Assembly (NCBI GenBank): GCA_021234155.1
Contig: JAJEKV010000210.1
Span: 591,501 to 655,500, forward strand
Length of the DNA: 64,000 nucleotides
Reading direction: 5' to 3'
From: Isoetes taiwanensis
Lineage: Eukaryota; Streptophyta; Lycopodiopsida; Isoetales; Isoetaceae
Positions 1-17,559 of the stretch are shown here, one piece after another (positions within the stretch are counted from its first letter, which is position 1; each line of letters begins with the position of its first letter). Made by a program: the position numbers and the translations under genes. The notes under the pieces are model-generated. The model was given only the letters and a program-made list of their open reading frames with translations. It searched no databases and was not told the origin of the DNA.

Positions 1-1300
1 TGGATCTGAGTTATATCTGCAGTTACAGTACTCATGAGTCTCTCTCAACTTCTTCTTCTATCTAACTAATACTACAGTATCAACATCTTCTCAGTTAAAT
101 AGAATACTACAGGAGTCAAATTCCCATTTTCCATAAACTGCAGACAATCCTGAATGCTCCAAAAAACCTCTTGCAGAATTAGAAATGAAGAGAAAAGAGA
201 CGAAGAGTAACCTGAACAATCTCCCGCACTGCTCAGAGAAGCCAATATGCTTCAAACTATGATCAAATTCTGCAACTTTACTACCAAATGTGAGATTAAA
301 AGGAGATCTTTGCATTATCGGGATCGCCCGGTTACCTACCGTAATAAGCTAGACGACAGCCCCAGCCACCAAAACTCCCCTCTAAAGTTTGGTTTATAAT
401 ATCTGGTCTTGATATGGAAGCATCTTCCTGGACACAATTAGATCCCTAGCTCGGCAATCTCAAACAAGTCTTACATCCTGTTTTAAAACTGTAGAATTAT
501 GATCCGTAAACTTACCTGGCTCCTTCCAAGAAAACATCCCTAAATCTTTTTGCTAGCAAGAAAGAGCAAGAGGAGGGGAAAAAACCGTCTAATCAGAAGA
601 TCCAACTGAAAAGACTGCTTACAAAAATCCAAAACAACTTTCTTTCTAATTCTCGCTTCATTTTGCTCCACCTTATAGGCTATGTGCCCTTTCGATGTGA
701 TTTGCTGTAGCAAAATCATCATTCCTGTTGAAAAGATTGAGAGCAAAAGGCCACGTTAGTGGCTTACCAGCGTGAACCAAAAAGACCGCCTTGAAGCTGC
801 TTCGAATCAAAGCCGGCAAAATCTTTGGAGAAAAGAACCTCCTAAATCATCGGCAAACCCCACTAGCATCCAAGCATGATTTCGAAATTGCAAGGGGGTT
901 GTAGCAGTGCCGGACAGAGAGAGAGGAGGGCGGTCTCCTCTCTCTGTTGCCGCCCTAGCCGCAGACGTAGGCGGAGCGCCAAGAAACCATCTTCCCCTGT
1001 TGTGGCGATAATTTCCAACGTTGATCAAATTCCTTAGCTAAATTCGCATTCAATACTTGTAACAACGTCCTCCATAGTTAGAATTCACGTGTTACATAGT
1101 TTAAAGCTTCAAGGGGTAGATGCTCGCCTGTGATATCGTTGATAAATATATGGAGCAGATGCACACGTCAGTTCAAAAAGTGCAAAACACAAGTCAGCAA
1201 TAACATAGGCTTACCTAAGTGAATGAAGAGACAAACTAAAAGAAGAATACTAAATTTTGCAAGTTTTTTGAAATTCTTTTTCAACTAAAGAATATAACAA
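1..1300. other. Intergenic DNA, no gene recognised
   Basis: Only short open frames of 60-75 codons occur here and none resembles a known family. A GC-richer patch around 890-980 stands out from the AT-rich surroundings, but I could not tie it to a gene. Confidence 0.5.
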
Positions 1301-1304
1301 AGTC

Positions 1305-1400
1305 TATGCCTACACAGGGGATTGAACCCTGAAAAATCCCAGTAAGGCAATCAACTTCTCAACCACATCTTTACCCTATGCCAGAAGGCTCAGAGCTATA
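1305..1400 (-). repeat. Possible tRNA-derived SINE fragment
   Basis: Read on the minus strand, positions 1318-1331 contain GGTTCAATCCC, close to the RNA polymerase III B-box consensus GGTTCGANNCC. About 40 bases upstream on that strand is a TGTGGTTGAGAAGTTG stretch that could be a degraded A-box. The region does not fold as a full tRNA, so a SINE head or tRNA relic is more likely than a working tRNA. Weak call. Confidence 0.3.
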
Positions 1401-2344
1401 TTGAATAGGTTGGAGATAACTTGGTTCCTTCGATATAATGCTAGGGTTGCTTCAATATGTTTTATGTCTAGTAGGGAGGTGCTTAAGATAATCATTTCTT
1501 TCCGACCATTATAATAGTTGTTCCTACCAACAGGATTCTCCCTCACAATTAAAGATGGCTACATCATGGGTGAGTTGGTAGCAAAGCAATTAACAACACA
1601 CAATGTTAAGGTCCAATGTTCGCAATCATTGCTACCTGTAAAACAACAATAAGAAACATTGGACTAGGATAGAATCTCATCCACAAACGGTTAGTTTACT
1701 CTTGCCGAAACAGTCTTGAAGAATTTTTGCAAATCTTTTTGTCACTAGTGTGCGTTTTGGAATGTTGCTATTAGATATGGCTTGAGGACTTTTAAGCATA
1801 ATGGTCTTAGGATAGTATTGAGGTTGATTTATTTGCTGCTGAGTTCAAAATTTCACATATCCAAGAAAAAAACATGCATAAAACGAAAACATTAATTGCT
1901 TTGAGAAATTTGGAATTCTAATTCAATACGAAATAGGTTGCACGCTACCATAAGGATGCATAAAATGGTTGGGCTTGAGCAGAAGTTGGCATTTTATTGC
2001 AGAGAAGAATGCAAGAAAATTATAGTGTGTCTGAAATTGCATTCAAGGGTCCTTCCCAAATTCTTGCTTGAGTAAAAGCTAATGGAAAGGAGTTATTGAA
2101 ATGATTGTGAAGATCGTGATGACAAATCTTTCTAGCAATTTATTGGTCTTTTGGTGAACTGCAAATGGAATTTAGATAATGACAATCCTTACAATGATAG
2201 TGGTCGTGAACATTTTCAACACTATGACAAGGCATTTTTATAAAATATGCTGGAGAAGACAGCGATCTTCCCAACAACAGTTGAAATAGTAATTAAGATT
2301 AGACTTATGCACATTGAGCCATTCAAATATGTCATTTATATTCA
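1401..2344. other. Intergenic DNA, nothing recognised
   Basis: AT-rich sequence with frequent stops in all frames. I see no repeat structure or coding signal that I can support. Confidence 0.5.
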
Positions 2345-2650
2345 TCATTTGGCATTTAATTTATAAGACATCGCCTGAGCAATGAAATCACTGAGTTTCT
2401 GATAGGATTCGGGTGTTACATCGAATTCTTCAGCTATTCGCTGAACATGAGCTCTCCCAATCTCTATAACCTGAGAAGTATCCATCTCTGAATAGCCCGT
2501 TACATCTAGTACATCCACTTCCATTGCATGGGCATTTTTGTGCACATTTCTGGCAACTTGGACCGCTTCAGTGTCAGTTGGGGTACTATTTCCAAGTAAA
2601 TCCTGTTCCAGCTCCCCCGAGAACTCAGTAGGACAAAATATTTTTTTCAA
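2345..2650 (-). CDS. Unrecognised 101-codon frame, possibly a terminal exon
   Basis: An acidic reading frame with no family I recognise. Its composition is balanced and protein-like, including EAVQVARNVHKNAHAMEVDV and a C-terminal helix-like stretch EEFDVTPESYQKLSDFIAQA, and it ends at a TAA. A candidate splice acceptor (cag then GGAAATC on the minus strand) lies at about 2663, just upstream of the first Met, so this may be the last exon of a larger or captured gene rather than a complete small protein. I found no convincing upstream exon. No function can be assigned. Confidence 0.35.
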   Translation of the reverse strand: MKKIFCPTEFSGELEQDLLGNSTPTDTEAVQVARNVHKNAHAMEVDVLDVTGYSEMDTSQVIEIGRAHVQRIAEEFDVTPESYQKLSDFIAQAMSYKLNAK

Positions 2651-3805
2651 ATGTAGATTTCCCTGTCATCAGAGGCAATGTGCGATCAAGATATTGATTT
2701 AGAGTCTCTAGCTTATTATTGTCCCCATTACTAGACCGTGTTTGCCATACTTAAACCCATGACCTCGGGGGTGGCAAACCATAATGCGCGCGCTTTATGC
2801 TCTTCCATAAGTTAGTCTGCAAACCAATATAGACAGGATCCAAGTTGTCTTTGTTCCGGAAAATTATACGTGGCTTCATAGTTATACGAAAAAAGAGCTC
2901 CAAGAGACGTGTTGAAAATATTTAAGGAAGTGTTGCGCACAAAAATGTTGAGGTGTCAACAAAATAGAAAAAGAAAAAGAATATGAGAAGCAAATCAACC
3001 TAGCAGCATTATATATGTTTAGTTAGATAATCTAAGTATCAATTAGATTCCCATACTAAGTGGCTCTCATGAATGCCTGCCGACGAAGTGCCACTCTTGC
3101 ACATTACCAAGTGGCGAGTATGTTCTGTCATATCTAGTTCTTGCTCTTGTTCTCGTCTTGTGCTCTTGCCTGCCCTTTAGTTTTTGTAGTTGCATTCTGT
3201 CATTGTATCATACTATCTTAAGTTATCCTCGCGTATTCATTTTCTCATAGGTTTATGACCCTCTAATGCACCAGGTAGAAGATTTTGTTCTTACTCACAC
3301 GAGGGGGAAGAGATGCCATGTGATTTTGCATTTTGTTTCCTCATTAAGTTGAGATGGGGCAAGTCATTGTGGTTGCCTTTCCCCATCAACAAGTATTCAC
3401 AGTTGGCTAACCAACAAGTTGCAAAGAACACTTGCTAATAGAATGGCATACGACTCAAGCATAAAACTCAACAAGGGCAATTTCTCATCTCTACCATATG
3501 GTGGTTGCGTAGGAAATACTTTTCTAAGCAATGTCTCTAAGCTAGCATAGGCCCGACAACTTAAAATATAACTTTTCTTTTTTGTTGATACCAATGTTGA
3601 AATTGAGTTTTAAAAAAAAAAAACAAAACTATACACTACTGAAAAACGGAATTTGTATATTTCTGTAAATTGCCTTGGAGAGGAAATCAAGGGGGCTAAT
3701 GGAGAAGAGGAATAGACCATTTTTGTCTCAATGATATATCAAACTGGAGATCAATAGTGGAAGCAATCTTGGATGCAGGATACGAAAAAATGGGACTTGT
3801 TTTCC
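2651..3805. other. Intergenic DNA, nothing recognised
   Basis: Contains a short poly(A) tract near 3613-3625 and only short open frames. I looked here for ankyrin repeats that would complete the VAPYRIN-like sequence on the minus strand and found none. Confidence 0.5.
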
Positions 3806-4336
3806 TCATTTGGAAGTTAAAAGACTAAGCCAAGGTCTCAAGGCCTTCACGAAAGCTCCACAATGAATTGGTAAAGGAATCATGCACGAACCCACAAAGC
3901 TTTTTCTGAGATAGGGTCGAGTAAAAGCTCCAAAATGATCTGGAGTGGCAGATTGAAAGATTGGAGGGAATGAACTGAAAGAAGAGATTTCAATTCTGGC
4001 ATCTAAGTAGGTCAATTTCTTCTTGGAATGGAAAAGCCGTTCAACGGAAGAAAGGGGCAGATTAGCAGAACCAGGAAGAGCCAAGGACTGGGCAATGAGC
4101 AAGTCATGGCGAAATACAGAATTGGCATGGAGGATTTTTGTAATTTGCACAGTGGCAGATCCCAAAGGGGGCAAAATGGTGAAGGCTGGATTGACGGAGT
4201 AGCCATGGCCTTCTTCAATTGAGAGCTTCACAGCCACTGGCATGGTATGCATCAGATTGCAAAGCCGGATCTTCTTTTCGAAATCCTCTGCCCCAAAAAA
4301 TACCTCCGGTGGCTCCACCTTTACCAATCTGTCCAT
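3806..4336 (-). CDS. VAPYRIN-like MSP-domain protein, ankyrin part absent
   Basis: A 176-residue frame from the ATG at 4334-4336. It starts MDRLVKVEPPEV, and residues 1-75 read as a VAPYRIN-type major sperm protein (MSP) domain: LCNLMHTMPVAVKL and YSVNPAFTILPPLGSATVQI match the family's LxNVMYTMPVAF and YxVKPQxGIISPL segments. Further on, FHSKKKLTYLDARIEI matches the WFTTKKKQVFIDSxIKV linker that precedes the ankyrin repeats in VAPYRIN. In that family the MSP domain binds membrane-trafficking partners and the protein supports intracellular accommodation of arbuscular mycorrhizal fungi. Here the similarity fades after the linker, the frame stops at 3806, and no ankyrin repeats are visible downstream. 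The frame is open for 113 codons upstream of the chosen Met, but that part includes the 18-bp repeats and looks like 5' UTR. It may be a truncated paralogue, a pseudogene, or the first exon of a gene whose next exon is far away. Confidence 0.6.
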   Translation of the reverse strand: MDRLVKVEPPEVFFGAEDFEKKIRLCNLMHTMPVAVKLSIEEGHGYSVNPAFTILPPLGSATVQITKILHANSVFRHDLLIAQSLALPGSANLPLSSVERLFHSKKKLTYLDARIEISSFSSFPPIFQSATPDHFGAFTRPYLRKSFVGSCMIPLPIHCGAFVKALRPWLSLLTSK

Positions 4337-4484
4337 TCTGTGTCTTAGATAAAAAATTTGACAGTTTTGTAAGAGATTTCCAGTTCCGGAAGAGCTATTC
4401 TTGGCGAGAAATTTGAAGCTTCTTTGGATTCGGAAGTCGCGCCCTTTTATCCATATAGCCGGCAATGCCCTGGAACAATTCTTT

Positions 4485-4581
4485 GATCTAGTCAATTCCA
4501 CAGATCTAGTCAATTCCACAGATCTAGTCAATTCTTTGACATTTGACCTGACTTGGCAAGTACCAAGTACCGCTGTTGACC
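4485..4581. promoter_or_regulatory. Tandem W-box cluster upstream of the VAPYRIN-like frame
   Basis: An 18-bp unit (GATCTAGTCAATTCCACA) is repeated 2.8 times at 4485-4534. Each copy carries AGTCAA, which is TTGACT, a W-box core, on the gene's strand, at 4490, 4508 and 4526. Two more TTGACC cores lie on the plus strand at 4543 and 4576. The cluster sits 150-240 bp upstream of the chosen ATG. W-boxes bind WRKY factors, so a defence- or symbiosis-responsive promoter is an inference. The repeat also happens to be open in the coding frame, as repeated LTRSVE. Confidence 0.45.
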
Positions 4582-4675
4582 CGCTACTGTTGGTTATTAG
4601 TGCTAGGGCCACAGAAGCTTGGGAAGATTGTTGGCAACGAGCCCGCATATTCATCGTGGTTGTTTGTCTACGCAA

Positions 4676-5119
4676 AGAAAAAGCAAGAATATTTCATACT
4701 GTGAGCAAGAATATTCTATATCATGGGCTAGATAGATAAATAATCCATCCATGATATATATCGTGGGCTAGATATATCGTGAACACAAAGTCTCTTAATT
4801 GCTAACCCAGTGGACTATCCACTAACCGAATAATGGACAAGTGTAAAAATATGGTTGACGACAGTGTCATTGACAGAGGACATACAAACATTCTTATTGA
4901 CAGAGGACGTACAAGCTGAGGAAAATATGAGCGGAACATTGATGCATAGTCTTGATGCATTGAGCAGAATCTAATAAAGAGGTTTAGCAAATTCTCCTAT
5001 CCTCAAATGCATTCTTTCAAAATCGATTGGATCATTTTGTGGGTGTGTTGACGGCTTTCATACTAATTCCTTATTATCATCCAATGTGCTTATATGGTTT
5101 ATGTTATGTGTTTTATCTT
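4676..5119. other. Intergenic DNA, nothing recognised
   Basis: AT-rich, with short ATCTAGATATATCGTGGGC-like near-repeats around 4720-4785 and no coding signal. Confidence 0.45.
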
Positions 5120-5980
5120 TTGAAGGACATCAAACTATATTGAAAGTCCAAGCCAAAAGACAGATACAACTGCGCAGGCGGGATAAAAATCTCAGAGGAC
5201 AATCATGATCCACTGAGTAGGACCACCAGTCTATGCATAAGACAACACACTCAATAAGTCTCAAAGTTCAACTGCCGCTTGAGAGGAGCAAGCAAAGAGC
5301 AATGTAGGCCTTAGCAATTCTATCTTGAGCGTCCCGGAGGACAACAGCAGAAGGAGTATCCAAGCCCTTAAAAACACACAATCTTCTATGTTTCTAGATA
5401 GACCACAACAACCATCCTGATGCCAAGTGAAAGGCTTGACATTGCAGCTTATTCCAAGTATCCGGATGAATAGCCAAGAGCACTTGCTGACCTATCAATG
5501 TCGCATGAAAAAGAGAAAGCAGCCAAGACCAAACTGGCTGGCGGTGGTCACACAAAAAGAAACAGTGCTCAATAGTCTTGCCCCTTTGCTTGCACAGTGG
5601 GCAAAGTGTCGACACTCGAGGATCAAATGCCGACGTGCACGCGTTGACACGAGGGGCATCTATGGAGAATCGTCACCACAACACAGCCACCTTAGGATGA
5701 AGTATCTTATTCCAAGCCCACGCCCACATATGTCTCCAACTAGGGAGGCTGGAGTCAAGGGACTACTTAGTGGATGGCGAAGGATATCACCGATTAACGG
5801 CGGCTTATACATAGAGTTCACGAGCCTGTGCTCGTGAACACTTTGGTGAGAGAACCACATGCGCCCTTCAATAGGCTCTGGAGCAACAAGTGGCAAAGCA
5901 CCAGCAACTTTTTTCCAAACAGGTATGTCACATCGAAATAGCAAGAATTTGGTTTGGAAGCAGACTGTCAAGATTCCTGC
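5120..5980 (-). mobile_element. LINE 3' fragment with zf-RVT domain
   Basis: Minus-strand frames at 5660-5971 and 5394-5615 give a plant LINE C-terminal tail. The second contains CPLCKQRGKTIEHCFFLCDH, the zinc-finger (zf-RVT) motif that follows reverse transcriptase in plant L1-like elements, then an SWLL...W...W pattern typical of this region. Frames are interrupted, so it is dead. The minus-strand 3' end near 5120-5135 ends GATGTCCTTCAAAAG, very close to the 3' end of the LINE at 59.26 kb, so the two probably belong to one family. 5'-truncated: no RT motifs are present. Confidence 0.65.
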
Positions 5981-6283
5981 TAACCTTCAACATCGTCGAG
6001 TCTAGGTTATGTCGTGCTCATGATTGTGCAGCAATAACATGGTGAAATGGAGTGAATTCTAAATTTCTATTCCAACAAGTTGACATAGCATAATAACATG
6101 TGATGCATGTAGACATATATTGTGAAAAAAGAATACATATGAAGTGCATCAAACATCACTTGTAGTTTGTTCACATAGGAACATTGGCCATCATGGTTCA
6201 GCAAACATTTTGCTCCTGAATATACAAGTCTAGAGTTACTCAAATTATTTAAATCTAACTAGGTATTCTTAGAGATTAACTCT

Positions 6284-6537
6284 ATTTTACAACATGAACT
6301 ATTGAGCTACAATTTGGTGGCTTGTGAGGAATTTTCAATTTATGTAAGTGGAATAAACAAATCCACTTTGAAGTTTACTTATTTCCATGGCCAATATTCA
6401 AGATGTGCACGAAATCCCCTGGTATATTTTACAACATGAACTATTGAGCTACAATTTGGTGGCTTGTGAGGAATTTTCGATTTATGTGGGTGGAATAAAC
6501 ACCATGGCCAATATTCAAGATGTGCACGAAATCCCTG
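6284..6537. repeat. Tandem duplication, about 142-bp offset
   Basis: Copy 1 begins at 6284 and copy 2 at 6426. Both carry the run from TTTTACAACATGAACTATTG to the ATTCAAGATGTGCACGAAAT segment with a few mismatches. Copy 2 lacks about 28 bases present in copy 1 (around 6360-6387). The open frame at 6387-6653 exists because of this duplication and is not taken as a gene. Confidence 0.8.
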
Positions 6538-7681
6538 GTGGACCTAGGATTTCAATAGCGCCCTTGTCCAAAGCTTTAGATGATACTTCATGGCTGAGAT
6601 GCAAAAGCTATCTCGGATTCTATTCTACAAATATGTTCTACATTGCATATTAGCAGTTTAGTGTTACCATATATGTCACCAATGACTTGCAACATTAACA
6701 TGTGCGTTGTTGGGTATGCTACTTCTTTTGTCATTTCCTTTCAACACAATCATCATTAAAAAGCTATGTTTTGCAATGATACAATCTCAGACCACTCCTT
6801 TGTCTTTCTAGAAATCTTGAGAATCTTAGTCACAAGGATTATAATCTACAATAGCAAATCTGAGCCACAACACTCAATTCAGCTTAGAAATATTCTTGTG
6901 GATATAGATTATTCAAGTGTCATGCCAAACACCTTGTCATAGCTCGATTACCATGTCTCAAACCATTTCAGCTATCTTTTTAGTTCGTTTTGAACCAGGA
7001 AGAGTACTCGGAACAAAGGCAAGTATAGTATACACTAGATCTCAAGCATTTAAACAAGGGTACTTTCCTGTACCATTTCGCCAACACCGTAACCTTTTTT
7101 ATTTCATCAGGTTGACTTTGGGTTGACTTGACTTGGGCCGCACGCACCATAAAATTATTCTTTTCTTGCCTTCCGATTGTTCATTTTTAACTTTTCAGTT
7201 CTCAATATTGTTGTCCAGGTCTTACCTGTTTGATATTTGCCAACAGCAAACTGTACCTTGTTACGTGGTCAGGTCATGTCACAATAACAATGCAAGTGAA
7301 ACTACACAACAGCACCTTGGAGAAAATGGTCCTGTCAGCCAGCTAAGAAAATTTGCCGACTGAATGAATATTACAGGGACCTTTTTGAAGTAAACTACTA
7401 CTACAATATACATTCTCTTTCTTCGCCATACAGGAAAAATCGGGCCAAATATTATCATCAGGCAGCCCCAATTTTGAACATTTTACAAGATAGTATAGTA
7501 ATGTGCTGTGCCTTTGCATTAACAAGCCACAGCAGACGTAGGAAGACTTGAGACTGCCTAAAAATGTAATCAACAGGCAGCCAAATTGAGTAACTTCCAG
7601 ATTATATCAAAAGGGAGGACTGTATCGACTGGCCCGATGTCTTAGCATTGGCTCAGTACAGAAATCTTTCCTTTCTAATTC
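6538..7681. other. INO80 3' flank, no independent gene
   Basis: Short open frames on both strands only. The part next to 7682 (roughly 7350-7681) probably includes the INO80 3' UTR on the minus strand, but I saw no decisive polyadenylation signal. Confidence 0.45.
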
Positions 7682-14592
<6,911 letters not shown>

Positions 14593-15251
14593 CTTCCCAA
14601 CATGGCCAAAAACGATTTCAGGCACTCAAATCGTTCCCATTCCGTCACCCTAGAGGCATCGATCCAGCTTTTCAATTCAAGAAAAGGAAGCAACTGAGAG
14701 GCTCGAGAGGAGGGCAAAAAATTCGCCAAAATTGACAGTGAGAAAGAGCCAGTGTGCAAAAGTCTAAGAAGCGGCAATAAGGGGCAGAGGAAAAGGAGGA
14801 GGCAAGAACTCAGGAAGGAATTTCCGGAGCAATGCAGTTGTGGGAGAGCCCTAATCTGCAAGGCAGGGGAGGAATTGGGCGGGGGTGCATGGCGGCGCCG
14901 CCGGTGGAGGCGGCCATGGCTAGAGCTTTTGGAAAAGGTGAGGGTGAGGCTGATGTTGAGGAAAAGAGGTAAGCAGGTCCATCGCCCAGCATCGCCACCC
15001 TCCACTCCGGCGATCCTTGCTGACCTGGCGCCTCCTCCTTGCCACGTCATGGCCCCTACCCTTTCCCTCCATTTCTTTCCCCCAAACCTTGGCCACATGC
15101 ATATGTTATCTCTCGCTAGCAGCTCCTCTACATATAACCCATGCTGTTTCTCTTCCTTTTTCTTGCAAAAGTTGTCTTTCTATCATTGATCGAAATTTCC
15201 TCCACGTTCCATATCCCAGTTCCCTCCCTGTTTCGTGGCTAGCTCTTTGGG
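14593..15251 (-). promoter_or_regulatory. INO80 5' UTR and promoter region
   Basis: GC-rich stretch (peaking near 14880-15060) directly upstream of the INO80 start, with long pyrimidine runs, unlike the AT-rich surroundings. Frames are open on both strands across it, which is expected from its composition rather than from coding. No clear TATA box was identified. Confidence 0.5.
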
Positions 15252-15694
15252 TTAGGGTGCTTTCCCATGGATCATAAAGCCTCAAAGGTTTTCTTGAGGT
15301 CGGATAAAGGTTCAGGTCAGTGCCTCAACCTCAAAAAGACTTCGGGGATAGTAATCACCAAAGCAGTGCCGGGGTTTTGACACGGACCTCATTTGGTGTC
15401 GCCAATCTCATGGGAATGGGTGCTTTCCCATGGGCAGAAAACCTCCAGGTTTCCTGAAGGTCTGGTCTGCTATTCCAATGTTCCCATGAGCTAAGGGTGC
15501 TTTCTCATGAAATTGGCGACCTGAAAATCTGGGTCCAGATCAAAAACCTGAGCGTTGAAAAATGCTTGGTGATTACTTCTGATTCATGTCAAAAACCTAA
15601 GTCTTTGAGGTTGAGGCGCCCACGGGAACCTGCACGCCTTGATCTGGACTTCAAGAAAATCTTGAGGTCAGTGGCCCATGGGAAAGCACCCTAA
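15252..15694. mobile_element. MITE with perfect 19-bp terminal inverted repeat
   Basis: Left end TTAGGGTGCTTTCCCATGG at 15252-15270 and right end, its exact reverse complement, at 15676-15694. If TA is the target duplication, the termini start GGGTGCTTTCCC, which fits a Tc1/mariner (Stowaway-type) element, though the ends do not match the usual grass Stowaway consensus. Related internal copies (GGGTGCTTTCCCATGGG near 15419, AGGGTGCTTTCTCATG near 15494) suggest nested insertion or internal duplication. No coding capacity. It lies about 660 bp upstream of the INO80 start codon. Confidence 0.75.
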
Positions 15695-16000
15695 GAAACT
15701 GAGTGCCTGAGGTAAGAACCTCATTTGCAAAGTAATCCCCACGATTACTTTTGGACCTGGGCCTGACCTCATCCAGGTCCGATATCTATCTCTAACCGGC
15801 AGGATTTGTGATCAGCACAATCCTGAGCGTCTATGGCAAATCTGTGATATGTCGGAACCTCCATTCGGCATCCAAAATCAACTTCCCCTTCAGCTTGGTG
15901 ATATATGTTTAGCTCTGGTGGTAGCTTTGGTTGTTATAATCTTGTTGTGTTCGTGATAACCTTGCTCTGGATCGAGATAATCTTGCTATGGGCATTCGAA

Positions 16001-16114
16001 CTGGCTGATAAACCTTGCTGGGTCATGAGAAGCTTGCTATGGAGCTCTATTTATGCCCTGGCTGATAAACCTTGCTGGGTCATGAGAAGCTTGCTATGGA
16101 GCTCTATTTATGCC
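16001..16114. repeat. Perfect 57-bp tandem duplication
   Basis: Copies at 16001-16057 and 16058-16114, each starting CTGGCTGATAAACCTTGCTG and ending TATTTATGCC. No differences seen between copies, so the event is recent or this is an assembly duplicate. Confidence 0.85.
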
Positions 16115-16132
16115 CTACTGGTTAATGAGGAT

Positions 16133-16223
16133 AAACACCCCTGCTTGCCCCTTACAATAGATAAACAGGCTCGTTCCTCTGGGCTCGCTTGTTTATCTGT
16201 TGTAAGGGGCTCGCAGGGGTGTT
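16133..16223. repeat. Hairpin with arms of about 38 bp
   Basis: Left arm begins AACACCCCTGC (16134-16144) and continues through CCCCTTACAATAGATAAACA. The right arm carries TGTTTATCTGTTGTAAGGGG and ends GCAGGGGTGTT (16213-16223). The loop is about 12-20 bases. It could be a tiny MITE or a foldback RNA precursor. The sequence alone does not decide. Confidence 0.6.
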
Positions 16224-16284
16224 CATCCCCTTCATCTGCATCCTTTCCTGCAAACATTCTAATCATAACCTTTGGAGTGGTCTG

Positions 16285-16595
16285 TTGTTTTTCTTTGCAG
16301 TTGTATCTTTATCATTGGTGAAAACTTCTCCATTTTCCACATCCTTTCTTACAAGCACATTTCATTTATGAAGAATCTACCAAGAATTTTCTATAGCATG
16401 CTGGCGCGTAGCATAATATCTATCTATCTACAACCTTTCTTACAAACATTCTAATCATTACCTATGAACTAGTTTGTTGTTTTTCTTTGCAAAAGTTATA
16501 TTTTTATCATTGCTAAAAACTTCTCCACGTTCCACATCCTTTCTTACAAGCACATTTCATACATGAAGAATCTACTAAGAATTTCCTTCGTCATA
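16285..16595. repeat. Two direct copies of a 110-bp AT-rich repeat
   Basis: Copies at about 16285-16395 and 16477-16590 share TTTTTCTTTGCA, ACTTCTCCA, CACATCCTTTCTTACAAGCA and ATGAAGAATCTAC blocks. A diverged partial copy lies at about 15150-15215 in the INO80 upstream region, on the other side of the MITE. Confidence 0.7.
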
Positions 16596-16599
16596 TAGT

Positions 16600-17550
16600 G
16601 CATGTGCATTCTTCAATGCTCGATCAGTTTACCACCGCCAACATTTACCACTACCAACAACATCTAGCAATTCATGTGCATTCTTCAATGCTCTATCACA
16701 GGAACATCTAGCCCCAATTACTTCACTTGTTTTCTTCTTGTTCTTTGTTTTTCTCGTGTTCGATGGTCAAAATGTGATCGTATCTACGGATATGCTAATC
16801 ATGAAACCTTTAAGAAGATTTGTAGTCTAATCATCCTTCATTCATATAGTATTTTTCCTACTCCAATTTGCAATTCATACCATTTCTTAAGTTGATGTTG
16901 TGACAGGCAATCCAATCCTCAATTTGCATACTGATCCATTTCTGATCTTTAAACCAATAGCATTCAAAAGTTTAATATAAAAGACGTAGTCTTTGCATGC
17001 ATCCCTCTATGTTTGTTGTTATTGCCAAATGTTCCAAGCAATACGTTATGCGCTTTTAAAAACTCATGCCAAATTTTTTAAGGTTTCTAAATCTTCTGCT
17101 ACTCCTCTCATTGCCAATGATAACCCACCTCTTCATCCTCTTCCTTGTCAAAATCAAGTTCAAGCACCTCCATCTACTTTCCAGACAGTTAAGAAGGTTA
17201 GAAATATGAAGGAAGGGGCTTGGATGATTTGATTTACATTGATTTTATTCAATTCAAGGAATATCTAGGTATATCCAAGCATATACATACTATATATTTA
17301 AACCTAACCACAAGAGCGAGCGTTAGACCTAGTATGGCACACTTTATGGCTCCTAATGGTGCCAAGTGAGAACTTGATCAATTTTGAGAGGGCACATCAT
17401 GTGATTTACTTCTAAGGGTCCAGTGGACCAAAGGACTCCATTTATGAAATATCCAAAATAGTTGGAGGGACGTATAGAAAAGTACATATATTCTCACTTA
17501 ACAAGCTCTTTGCTCTTTGCTACATATTCTAAACGAGGTGCACCCTGGAC
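16600..17550. other. Intergenic DNA, nothing recognised
   Basis: AT-rich; open frames of 60-80 codons only, with no recognisable motifs. Confidence 0.5.
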
Positions 17551-17559
17551 AACCATAGT

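Noticed and set aside
1305-1400. Functional tRNA gene
   Set aside because: Only a B-box-like stretch is convincing. No acceptor stem or anticodon arm could be drawn.
4337-4675. 113-codon N-terminal extension of the VAPYRIN-like frame
   Set aside because: It has no similarity to the family, contains the 18-bp repeats read as LTRSVE, and the Met at 4334-4336 matches the family's own start.
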